From Baekduia soli (lineage in GTDB: Bacteria; Actinomycetota; Thermoleophilia; Solirubrobacterales; Solirubrobacteraceae): a stretch of 64,000 bases of DNA. The DNA is taken from contig NZ_CP042430.1 of assembly GCF_007970665.1 (NCBI RefSeq), forward strand, positions 1,426,001-1,490,000, read 5' to 3'. Under the pieces are notes generated by a model. That model ran no database searches, was not told the DNA's origin, and saw only the letters and a list, made by a program, of their open reading frames with translations. Both the position numbers and the translations under genes were made by a program. Positions 1 to 9,051 of the stretch are shown piece by piece (position 1 is the stretch's first letter; every line of letters starts with the position of its first letter).

Positions 1-3000
1 TCGAACGCGTGAGGCACCAGCCACGATGGAAGCCCTCCGCGGGAGGAGTACGACCGAACGTCTCTGGAACGCTCTGCACGACTCCGCAGTACCGACACGT
101 TTCGAACCGGGACGCACGAATATCGTCGCGCCCCCCGAGGCTCACGCTGTCGCCCGGCTTGTCGCGGTGACCGACGTTCAGCCAGCGCAAAGTCGCCACG
201 GCATACTCGAACCCGAACGGCTGGTCCTCGTTTCTTGCGCGCCAGGCACGCTCGGGACGGACATCATCGGGGTCGACGTCGACGGTTGTGACGATCGTGA
301 ACGGTGTTCGCTCACGGTCTTCGGTGTCGTCGCTGATTCGGGCGTTCTCCTCGCTCGACTGCGCAGAGGAGCCGGTGAACGGGAGGACCAAGTGGCGTGA
401 TTGCGCGTCGGCGATCGAGGGGCTCGAGCAACGCGGGCAAGTACCAGGTGCGCCCTGGTCTGCGGTGCCGTACCCACATTCGGGACAGAGCCACCATCGC
501 TCATACGCCGGCTCGCTCGCCGGACCGAGGTCGAGGGCATCCACGATCACACGATGTCCACCCGCGTAGAACCGCGCCCCCGGCGCGAGCTCGCGGATCG
601 CGAGCGTCGCCGGCCGCTTGTACTCGATGTTTTCCGTCCTGTAGTCACCGTCGGCGGTCGGCGCCCAAAGCGCGACGTTCAGGGTGACGCCATGGTCGAC
701 GAGCGTGTAGTTTGGGAGCAGCCCGAGTCGCTCGAGCGCCGTCGGCGTGTACTCCTCACGCAGCTTCTGAAACCGGCCGATCGTCGCCTTTCGCTCACCC
801 AAGAGCGACTTAAGCTCGAACTCCTCGTCCTCAGTCCTGGTCGACCTTGCTTGCAGGTCTTTGATGCGCTTGGTGAGCCGATCGCGGCGAAGCTGGAGGT
901 CCTTGTACTCGGCATCCCACTCACCCAGCCGACCCAGCACGCGGTCGTCGAACCCGTCCTTGGCAAAGTCACGGAGTCGCTCAGCGGTCGCCTTCGATAC
1001 GTGTCTGCCGAACCCTTTGAGGAACGTATTGACGTACGAGGCGGGATCGGCATGGTGCGTCGCGAGGATCGTTCTGAGGACGCCATTCATGTCCGCGGAG
1101 TCCTTCACAAGCCCACCGATACGCTGCGGCATCGCCGCCACCGGAATGCTGCCGTCGGCGGCACGATCCAGCACGAACGCGACGTACTGGCGGCGCAGGA
1201 TCTCGATCGCGTCAAGCCAGCAACTCGGCGGGCGCACGACGCCGGCGATCATGTGCCGGGGATCGGTGAGGAAGTACAGGCTCCGAGGTTCCGTCCGCAC
1301 GAAGGTCGTCACGAGCGCGTTCCCGCTCGCGCGACCGGCGCGACCCACACGCTGCACGTACGACGCGGACGATCTCGGAACAGAAGTCAGCATCACCGCG
1401 GACAGATCCCCGATATCGACTCCCATCTCGAGCGTCGGTGTACATGCGAGCACGTTTGGCGTCCCGGGCGCATGCCCGTGCTTGAACGCATTCTCTAGTC
1501 TTTCCCGCGTCTGGCGGTCAAGCCCCCCAGTGTGCTCGGCGGCCACCGTTCGCCGCGGCGTGCCGCTTCGATAGAGCCGCCGGTAATAGGCGCTGGCCTC
1601 GCGTGCGATCGGCTCGTACCGTCCGGGACAGCGGTAGCGCAGACACGGCGCGTTGTCCCATATCGCGACGTTCTGCAGCGGGGCGGCATGGCGGTGAGCG
1701 CAGACTCGGCATCGGAGCACTGGGCTGTCGCCGGTGGGGACGTCGTGCACGGCGATCCCGGATGGCTCAAGTCCGTAAATCGTATTGCCCTTCGTGCTCT
1801 TCTGCGTGGAGATCACGTCCTCCGCGGCGAGCAGCGTGAGCACGACGCGAGTGAAGTCGCGGGCATAGCCCAACGGAAGTCTCAGCGTCCGGCTGGCCCA
1901 GTCCGCGGTCCAGACAGGACTGCCACCTCGACTCTCAAGCGCGTCAAACGGCGATCCTTGCGCGTCGATCAGAAACGTCGGCGCGCTTTGGCCACTCGGG
2001 AACGCCGGCAACCCATCCGGACGCCCGCCCCAGATCAGGTAGCGACGCCCTTCGTCTTTCACGTAGCTCTTGAGCCAAGGATGGAAGATCGCTCCTTGAA
2101 GTCGTGTCCGCTCGAGGAGGCCGCGCAAGTAGACCTTCGGATCCTCGAAGCTCTCCGTCTCAGGGACCAGCTCGATCTGTGCGACCAGGTCGTCTCGTGC
2201 TTCGATCACCAGGGCGGCCAGGTGATCAATGTCAGTGACCGGCACCTCCGCGGCGAGTGCCCCCGTGAGTTCAATTGTCCGTCCGAGCCGTGCCCGCAGT
2301 CCGAACTCGAGGTGGGTTTCGAACTCAACGCGTCGGCCGAGAATCTGACTTGCCCCCGGCGCCTTGGGCTCGCCATCCCACAGCGTTCGGATGCCGAAGT
2401 GACGCAGGAGATCCGGCGGAACGAGTTCGTAAAACTCCTCCGCTGGCGTCGAGGAACTCGCCGCCGCGCGCATTAGCTCGGGACCAAGTTCCGCCAGAGT
2501 AAGCCGGCCATCCTGCGAATCCTTGACGATCGATGTGATCGCGATGCGCTGGTTGAAGCGATGTGTTCGCCCGTTGAAGAACGCTGCTCGATGCGCTGCG
2601 TCTTGAACGGAATCGGTGAAGGCGAGCAGCTTGCGCTCGCCGTCGTCGACGAGCTCCGAGCCGAACAGCTGCGAGATCGACACCGAGGCGAGGCTCGCGA
2701 CACGACTTCCGACAAACCGGATCCCTTCGATGCCGCCGCATGACGGACACTCGCTCCGGCGTGCCTCGTCGTCGCCGGGCGTCACAAGAACGGGCAAGCA
2801 CGCCGGCCGCGGTTTGACGTGCAGCGCGACATGATCGGGGTCGAGGTACTGCACGCCTGCCTCCTCGGATGAAGACCGGATCAGCGCCCGGAGCCGTGGA
2901 CTGCTGCGGACGCTGTCCTCGTAGACACCGGACTCGACGAACGACAAGGAGGCATTCATCTCCGACGAACGCGCCATCCAACCCGTTCTGCCGCACAGCC

Positions 3001-4465
3001 GGCAGTAGATCGCGGGCGCCGTCGGTGGCGGCTCCTCCTCCGGGAGCTCCTCTGGTTCGGGCGCGGCGCCGTCGAGCCAACGAAATTCGGGTGCTGCCTG
3101 AACGAGCCGCGTTACGCGTGAGACCTCTCGGATCCACAGCTGGACCTCAACCGAGAACAAGGGAACCGGAGATCCCCCAGAGGGCCCGGGCCGACGAGCT
3201 ACCGATAGCAGCCCCAAGTAGAGAGCGACGGCGTGCTCCACGGCTCGGCGATCGCGACCGAGATGCGGACCCCACTCCGAGACGCGAAGGGCGATCTCTT
3301 CGATTGCGTCTGCGACTGGCGTCGGCCGCCCGCCGACAGCTCCGAGGACCGCGCGCGTCATGCGGTGGGCAAGGAGCGTGTCACCCAGGTCGACCGCGCT
3401 TCCCGGCGTGCGCCCGATGAACGCTGCGGCAACGTCATCCATGTCCGTACCGTCAAGGGTGCGCAAGTCATCGATTTCCGGGGCGGGCAAGTCCCAGTCG
3501 ACGGGCTTGCAGCAGTCGTTGACCGACTCTCTGCGCTCGACGATGACCGAGTCGGTTTGGAACGGGCGCCCGAACACGGACTCCGCGAATTCACGGAGAG
3601 CGTCCGCGCCGGCGGCAGAGTCGCCGAGGGTCGCCGACGTCGCCACTGGGGCGACCGAACCCAAGGGTCCATGCGAGGAATCGCCGAGGCCTAGAGTCAC
3701 ACCGAGGCGGCGGAGCAGCATGGCGACATCGGTCCCCTGTGCGCCGTCGTATGTGTGGAACTCGTCAAGGACGAGGTAACGCAGCACCCCCGCTCCAGTC
3801 TCCGCCCACAGCTCACGGTCTGTGTCCCGCAGTAGCAGGAAATCCAGCATCTTGTAGTTCGTCAGCAGGATGTCGGGCGGGGCCGACCGCAGGGTGTGCT
3901 GGTCGTCGATGATGCGCGACTCCGTCATCACCGAGGTGCCGCTGCTCTCCCCGCCGACGAAGATCCCCGCGCGCACCCCCGCGAGCTCCGAGTGCTCATG
4001 AATTGTGCGCGCAATGCGACCCGCCTGGTCAGAGGCGAGCGCGTTCATCGGATACAGGATCAGCGCTTTGATCCCGGGCTGACCGGCGTGGACCGCGCGC
4101 GCACAGTGGTCGAGGATCGGCGTCAGGAAGCACTCGGTCTTGCCGGAGCCCGTCCCCGTTGTAACCAGCGTCGGCTGTGGCTCACCGTCGCGAGATCCCA
4201 GCCGTTCGAACGCCTTCGCCTGATGCTCGAATGGCTGGAAGTCCTTTGGCATCCAATCAAGTGGCGATCGCTGAAGCCACGCCGGATCAACGCGCTTGAA
4301 CGGCGTCCGCACCCGCAGGAAGGGACCGCGGAAGATCCCGTCGGTGTCATCCGTGAGAAAGTCGATCAGCGCGCCCCGCGTCTCCTCGTCTCCGATTGCA
4401 AACGTCGTGGACAGGTACTCGACGATAGCTTCCCGCAATTCCGTCGCCGCCAGACTCGGAATCAT
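1..4465 (-). CDS. Large DEAD/DEAH-box helicase with Cys pairs, DISARM DrmA/DrmB-like (3' end cut by window)
   Basis: One frame is open from an ATG at 4465 to the window edge, giving at least 1488 codons with no stop; the end of the gene lies to the left. Residues 104-110 are a Walker A (GTGSGKT). YPMNALASDQ follows near 139-148, and DEFH with the family-typical TYDGAQGTD lies at 234-246. A second RecA-like half near residues 1000-1045 holds TPTLEMGVDIGDL and QRVGRAGR. Cys pairs occur near residues 487 (CRLC), 575 (CPSC), 1323 (CPEC...CPRC) and 1458 (CRYC), as in helicases carrying a DUF1998/MZB zinc-binding domain. The start overlaps the methyltransferase stop as ATGA, so translation is probably coupled. 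The likely role is DNA translocation in an anti-phage complex. The family call is firm; the DISARM assignment is inferred from its neighbours. Confidence 0.85.
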   Translation of the reverse strand, partial: MIPSLAATELREAIVEYLSTTFAIGDEETRGALIDFLTDDTDGIFRGPFLRVRTPFKRVDPAWLQRSPLDWMPKDFQPFEHQAKAFERLGSRDGEPQPTLVTTGTGSGKTECFLTPILDHCARAVHAGQPGIKALILYPMNALASDQAGRIARTIHEHSELAGVRAGIFVGGESSGTSVMTESRIIDDQHTLRSAPPDILLTNYKMLDFLLLRDTDRELWAETGAGVLRYLVLDEFHTYDGAQGTDVAMLLRRLGVTLGLGDSSHGPLGSVAPVATSATLGDSAAGADALREFAESVFGRPFQTDSVIVERRESVNDCCKPVDWDLPAPEIDDLRTLDGTDMDDVAAAFIGRTPGSAVDLGDTLLAHRMTRAVLGAVGGRPTPVADAIEEIALRVSEWGPHLGRDRRAVEHAVALYLGLLSVARRPGPSGGSPVPLFSVEVQLWIREVSRVTRLVQAAPEFRWLDGAAPEPEELPEEEPPPTAPAIYCRLCGRTGWMARSSEMNASLSFVESGVYEDSVRSSPRLRALIRSSSEEAGVQYLDPDHVALHVKPRPACLPVLVTPGDDEARRSECPSCGGIEGIRFVGSRVASLASVSISQLFGSELVDDGERKLLAFTDSVQDAAHRAAFFNGRTHRFNQRIAITSIVKDSQDGRLTLAELGPELMRAAASSSTPAEEFYELVPPDLLRHFGIRTLWDGEPKAPGASQILGRRVEFETHLEFGLRARLGRTIELTGALAAEVPVTDIDHLAALVIEARDDLVAQIELVPETESFEDPKVYLRGLLERTRLQGAIFHPWLKSYVKDEGRRYLIWGGRPDGLPAFPSGQSAPTFLIDAQGSPFDALESRGGSPVWTADWASRTLRLPLGYARDFTRVVLTLLAAEDVISTQKSTKGNTIYGLEPSGIAVHDVPTGDSPVLRCRVCAHRHAAPLQNVAIWDNAPCLRYRCPGRYEPIAREASAYYRRLYRSGTPRRTVAAEHTGGLDRQTRERLENAFKHGHAPGTPNVLACTPTLEMGVDIGDLSAVMLTSVPRSSASYVQRVGRAGRASGNALVTTFVRTEPRSLYFLTDPRHMIAGVVRPPSCWLDAIEILRRQYVAFVLDRAADGSIPVAAMPQRIGGLVKDSADMNGVLRTILATHHADPASYVNTFLKGFGRHVSKATAERLRDFAKDGFDDRVLGRLGEWDAEYKDLQLRRDRLTKRIKDLQARSTRTEDEEFELKSLLGERKATIGRFQKLREEYTPTALERLGLLPNYTLVDHGVTLNVALWAPTADGDYRTENIEYKRPATLAIRELAPGARFYAGGHRVIVDALDLGPASEPAYERWWLCPECGYGTADQGAPGTCPRCSSPSIADAQSRHLVLPFTGSSAQSSEENARISDDTEDRERTPFTIVTTVDVDPDDVRPERAWRARNEDQPFGFEYAVATLRWLNVGHRDKPGDSVSLGGRDDIRASRFETCRYCGVVQSVPETFGRTPPAEGFHRGWCLTRS

Positions 4466-7400
4466 TCGACACCGCCCCCGTACCGTTCGGCGAATACGAC
4501 GTATGCCCGGCGCATGTCAGCCTCACGGTCTGGCTTCGTGAACGGTGGATCGAAGCGCCCAACGCTAGTGCCATCCGGGTCGGCCGCGTACGCTCGCCAG
4601 ACGTCACGGGGCACCTCGCGTCCGCTCTGGTCATACCGCATGAGGTGCTCGTACTTGCGGAGTACACCGAAGGTCGTGCGATAGATCCCGCAGAGCTGGT
4701 CGGCAGACAGGCCAAGCAACAGTGCCGACAGGGCATCGAGTTCAACCAGCGCATGCCGACGCGCGTAGGCCATCCGTAGCGGAGTGTTGACGGACCACGA
4801 CCTCGAGGCGTCTTCGAATGTTGGGAGGCGTGCGTCGTCACTTGTCCAGGCGTCCTGTGCGAAGTTTGCCTCGGCGAAGAGGTCCGCCCAAATCTCGCCA
4901 AAGTCGGCCGTGAGACAGTTAAGTCGCAAGGTGCGCGCCATGAGCGGACGAAACAATGCGTCGTCCGTGGGTAGAGGGAAGGGCCGGATCAGCTCGCCGC
5001 GGACGTTGTCCTTACCGGACGCTTTGACGAGAAAATCGAGGGGCAGCGACGACCAAAGACCGACGATTCTGACAGTCCACGCATCATCGCGCCCCACCAG
5101 CGAGTTGCACACGTCGACGTGAAGAGGCCCGGGGGGAATCAGCGCGGCTTGGAGCGTTCGCTCACCCAGAGGATCGACTCGGCGACTGAAGCAGCACCGA
5201 TACCGCTCAGTCGATGGGCGACCGTCCCAATCCTCCGCCAGCGACACGGTCGACTTGTGTCCAACAAGCGCGAAGTTTGTTCGTGGGACATGCGTAGCTG
5301 GAAGCGATTCGAGATCGGTTGCGGTGTAGTCGCGGTGGTTCCGGCACGGGACATTGGGCTCCTTGTAGAACGGAAGCGATACGTGAATGTGTGGCCCTTG
5401 GAGAATGGCCTCGTGCCACGACGCCGGACTCGTGCTCGTCCGAACGATGTCACCGTCTCGGACTGCACCAGTTTCGTCCAATCCACGACTGAGCCAAAAA
5501 TGATGTTGCCCTAGTCGACTGGGACTCCTGGCTAGAGTTGCAAGCACTTCCAGGTCGTCAATCGTGTACGGCAATACCAGCCGGGCGTCGAGCGCATCGC
5601 TCTCCTCGGAGAAGAGTTCAGCCCACGAGCGGATGACTCCCTCATCAACGTGGATTACTCGAGCCGAATGCGGCCGACGATCGGGGTCGCCCTCGGCGGT
5701 CTTCATGCCCGGCGGCTCGCCTTCTCCGTCGTGGACCAACGATAGGTCGACTGTGGAAGGCACACGCGCGTTTGCGATGAACCTGAACCCAACTGGCCCC
5801 GCGTCCCCGTATACCATCAACGCATAGGGTCGCGTGTTGCCTATCTCTTCAAACAGCTTGTCGCCGTTGTTGAAGTGCCAGAACCTGCGGATCCGCTCGT
5901 ACGCGGCGGCTCTGAGTCGAGCGCCATGGGGATCGAAGAAGAATCCGCTCGGATGCACCAGACCCGAGATTCCCGATGCGCGCTGGTGGCGCCAAGCCGC
6001 CACAAGAAAGCCCAGGAAGAGATTGTTGTGAAGCCCGACCGTGAGCGGTGACAGAGGCGGATCGGACAAGAACGTTGCTGTCGCCTCGACAGAGGCAACC
6101 TCCTCCAAGTACGCCCGCCGGTCTTCTTCCACCGCTAGCGTCAGCCCTCGGCGCTGCTTGATGACGTCGGCGGCTGGGCGATTGGTCAATCCGAACCACG
6201 GATCGAACTCGGCTAGTGCATCGATGTCATTCCATTCGGGTCTTACCCAGGGCGGGTTTCCGACCTGCAGGTCAAAGCCGCCTCGCTGAAACACGGGCGC
6301 AAATTCAAGCTCCCAGTGAAAGAAGCCTTCACGGCTGGCGATGTCGCACGCGATCCCGAGCCATGAATGCTGTTGACGTACTTGATCGACCGTCGGCATC
6401 AACAACCCGGCCGCGAGCTCAGCCTCGCGCGCCTCGAGCGCGTCGAGATCAGCAAACAGGTCGATTTGTGCTGGCCGAGCCACAGCATGGTCAGCTGGGT
6501 CGATGCCAAGAAGCCCCTCGAGCGCTGACAGCCACTCGGTGCGTGTAGGCGGGGAGATCTCGCCGGTTGGCTCAAGTGGCCAGAACCACATTGCGCACCA
6601 GGCGTCCATCGCCAGCCGCAGTCGCGCCAGCGGGGTGTTCTCGTCGCCCAGCGAGACCTCGAGTGCAGCCCGCGTCGTCCGTCCACCGCCCTCTCCTGCT
6701 TTGGTGTCCGGGTAGAGCGCGAGCGGTCGGCGCAGGTCTTGCTCAGCGAGCTTGAGCCGTACGGTCGCGAGCTCCCACAGCGCTTCAACGCGGCCGGCCA
6801 GCGCGGCATATCGAGCGATGTCGTTCTCGCTGAGTTTGTCGGTGACGCCCTTGTGCCATTGCTTGAGCGTCTCAACTGCGTCGGCTCGCAGCTCCTGCGC
6901 TTCCCTCGTGCCCGCCACGGCGCCCCACCCCTCGGCGGGCAACAGGAAGTGGTGGACTTCCCCTGAGGCCAATGCGTCGGCCGCTAGGGCGCGATCCTCA
7001 GGGATCGCCTTGAGCCACTTCCTCCCCTCGAGCTGGGCACCGGAATAGACCGCGCGACGCGCGCCGATGAGCGAGTTACCGCGACGCAAGTGCAGGCCAA
7101 ACCATGGCGCGCGCAATCCCGGGTGCATAGCGTTGAGCCACAGCGAGACCTCCGCGAGTTCGACCGCGGTGGCATTGAGGTCCACGCCATAGCTCTGGTG
7201 TAGTGCAAAGTGCGTTTTGACCTTCTGGAGCTCGGTCGCGTATTTTTCTGGATCGATCGTGTCCTCGAGCTCGGTCTGCTTACGCGCCAGGTACTCGGCC
7301 GAGAGCTGGTTGATCGCCTCGTTTAGGAAGGCGCCGGAGCCGAGCGCCGGCTCGCAGATCGTGAGATCGAGAACGGCGTCAGCGCTTGTCGTCTGCCCGT

Positions 7401-9051
7401 TCTGATCGAGGAGTTCCTCAAGCGCGTGCTTGACGACGCAGCGCGTCAGAACTTCCGGCGTGTAATACGAGGCCGAGCGCTGGCGATCACGACCCGAGAG
7501 GCGATAGACAAACGAGCCTTTCTTGTGGGTGACGCGGCGTGAGACGCCGTCTTCGCCGATCTCGGTGACGAACACGTCGTCGTCGTACTTGTCGGACATG
7601 CCGACGGGCACAACCCACGTGCCGTGTTTCTCCTCCGACCCGGGCTTGCGGACTTCGTGCAGGTCCTCGTCCGCCAAGAAGCCGGTGTATGCCATGAGTC
7701 CCTCGTAGACGGCACCGAGTTGGTTGATCCCGAGCGTCGCGTAGGAGACGAAGCGCCGTTCCCGGCCCCCTTTCTCCTCAGTCAGCAACAGCCGCGCGAG
7801 GATGCGCTGTACGACCTCGTTGCGCACCCTGATGGAGTCGAGCAGCGGTGTGGCGTTCGGTCCGAACAGCTCAGAGTTCAGCGGCTCAAAGATCAGGCCC
7901 GTGTCGTCGATCGCGTCGCCGGGCTCGGTGAACTGCTGCTGCGCGAACTCGTAGTGATAGCCATCGTTTACTAGCTCGAACAGGATGTCGAGCGAGTCGT
8001 GCAGGTGGGTGCCATCGTTTGCGTGGTCGGTCGTGAGTTCGGTGAGCGCGAGCTCGCGAAGGCGGTCGAGGCCGTATCCATCCCGATAGCCCTCGCCAAG
8101 GCTGGGAACGATGCCCAAATCGGGCCGTGCCTCGGCATAGAGAAGGAAGAGGATTCGGTAGAGGAAGCGGAGGGACTCGCGGGTGAGGCGACGCGCCACG
8201 TCCGGCTCGTTGTAGATCCTGAGGTTCTTCGCGAGGCGCTGTGTAACGATCTCGTTTGCCACGTCTTCGATGGAGCGTCGGACGCCCTCACGCAAATCCT
8301 CCGAGACGCCGATCGCTTGCTTGAGGGAACTCGTCCCGAGTTCATCGATGATCGCCTCACCGGTCTCCCCGGGAACGAGGGCGTCGCGCGAGAACAGCGC
8401 CGCAATGGTGTCGAGCTCGCCTTTGGGCCTGACGTCGTTGCGACCTAGAGCGAGGTCGAGATCGACAGCGAGGAACCGTCCTTCGGGCCAAGAGTCCCTC
8501 GCGCACAGCACCAGAGTCGCGCCGGCCAGCAGGAGAATATGGCGCGGCGGATCGTCGACCGTGAATGCAAGACTGATCGCCTTCGTGGGCTCCGCGATCT
8601 CGGCCCCGTCCAGGATGAGCGGCTCAACGAGCCTCGAGTCGGCCCCGAGTGCTTCATCCGGCGATGTCGCGTACAGCGCTTCGAGCGCAACAAGGCGCAA
8701 ACCCGTGGGCAGAGTGGTGTCGTGCGCCACCGGGAGAGCGACGGGGACCACCTCTCCCCGCGTAGTCTCGATCGCGTGGCGCGCTGGCTTGAACCCAAGA
8801 GATGTGAGGACGGCGTCGTGGAGGGCCCGAAGTGGCTCCAAGTCGCGGCCTACCTCGGCTGTCTCGGCGTCCAGCTTGAGCTTGGCGAACGGGGCACGGA
8901 GTGAGCGAACGCCACGGCGCGATGTCTGCTCGTCGAGTTGCTCCCGCGCGTCCCAGTCGGCGCGCAAGCCCTTGAGATCGGTCGCGATGATCGCCTCGAG
9001 GTAATGATCGGAGAAGAACTCCTGGTTGTTGGTGATCGACGGGAAGCTCAT
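4462..9051 (-). CDS. Giant DNA adenine methyltransferase (DrmMI/PglX/Eco57I-like), 1529 aa
   Basis: This is a gamma-type N6-adenine DNA methyltransferase embedded in a very long protein. Residues near 529 read SASYYTPEVL, a typical entry to the catalytic domain. Near 567 lies motif I (CEPALGSGAFL), which binds S-adenosylmethionine. Near 932 is NPPW, the catalytic motif IV. About 500 residues precede the catalytic core and about 550 follow it, the latter probably holding target recognition, as in PglX of BREX and DrmMI of DISARM. The gene overlaps the upstream helicase stop and the downstream helicase start by 4 nt each (ATGA), so the three are translated as a unit. The inferred role is to mark self DNA while the helicases act on unmodified DNA. 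No separate endonuclease is visible in the window. Confidence 0.88.
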   Translation of the reverse strand: MSFPSITNNQEFFSDHYLEAIIATDLKGLRADWDAREQLDEQTSRRGVRSLRAPFAKLKLDAETAEVGRDLEPLRALHDAVLTSLGFKPARHAIETTRGEVVPVALPVAHDTTLPTGLRLVALEALYATSPDEALGADSRLVEPLILDGAEIAEPTKAISLAFTVDDPPRHILLLAGATLVLCARDSWPEGRFLAVDLDLALGRNDVRPKGELDTIAALFSRDALVPGETGEAIIDELGTSSLKQAIGVSEDLREGVRRSIEDVANEIVTQRLAKNLRIYNEPDVARRLTRESLRFLYRILFLLYAEARPDLGIVPSLGEGYRDGYGLDRLRELALTELTTDHANDGTHLHDSLDILFELVNDGYHYEFAQQQFTEPGDAIDDTGLIFEPLNSELFGPNATPLLDSIRVRNEVVQRILARLLLTEEKGGRERRFVSYATLGINQLGAVYEGLMAYTGFLADEDLHEVRKPGSEEKHGTWVVPVGMSDKYDDDVFVTEIGEDGVSRRVTHKKGSFVYRLSGRDRQRSASYYTPEVLTRCVVKHALEELLDQNGQTTSADAVLDLTICEPALGSGAFLNEAINQLSAEYLARKQTELEDTIDPEKYATELQKVKTHFALHQSYGVDLNATAVELAEVSLWLNAMHPGLRAPWFGLHLRRGNSLIGARRAVYSGAQLEGRKWLKAIPEDRALAADALASGEVHHFLLPAEGWGAVAGTREAQELRADAVETLKQWHKGVTDKLSENDIARYAALAGRVEALWELATVRLKLAEQDLRRPLALYPDTKAGEGGGRTTRAALEVSLGDENTPLARLRLAMDAWCAMWFWPLEPTGEISPPTRTEWLSALEGLLGIDPADHAVARPAQIDLFADLDALEAREAELAAGLLMPTVDQVRQQHSWLGIACDIASREGFFHWELEFAPVFQRGGFDLQVGNPPWVRPEWNDIDALAEFDPWFGLTNRPAADVIKQRRGLTLAVEEDRRAYLEEVASVEATATFLSDPPLSPLTVGLHNNLFLGFLVAAWRHQRASGISGLVHPSGFFFDPHGARLRAAAYERIRRFWHFNNGDKLFEEIGNTRPYALMVYGDAGPVGFRFIANARVPSTVDLSLVHDGEGEPPGMKTAEGDPDRRPHSARVIHVDEGVIRSWAELFSEESDALDARLVLPYTIDDLEVLATLARSPSRLGQHHFWLSRGLDETGAVRDGDIVRTSTSPASWHEAILQGPHIHVSLPFYKEPNVPCRNHRDYTATDLESLPATHVPRTNFALVGHKSTVSLAEDWDGRPSTERYRCCFSRRVDPLGERTLQAALIPPGPLHVDVCNSLVGRDDAWTVRIVGLWSSLPLDFLVKASGKDNVRGELIRPFPLPTDDALFRPLMARTLRLNCLTADFGEIWADLFAEANFAQDAWTSDDARLPTFEDASRSWSVNTPLRMAYARRHALVELDALSALLLGLSADQLCGIYRTTFGVLRKYEHLMRYDQSGREVPRDVWRAYAADPDGTSVGRFDPPFTKPDREADMRRAYVVFAERYGGGVE

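Noticed and set aside
401-1498. 365-aa rightward frame in the first 1.5 kb
   Set aside because: It lies fully antisense to the large helicase frame, which carries recognisable motifs; its own protein is Arg-rich without domain character.
2325-3137. 270-aa leftward frame
   Set aside because: Same strand but wrong register relative to the helicase; Arg/Ala-rich shadow translation.
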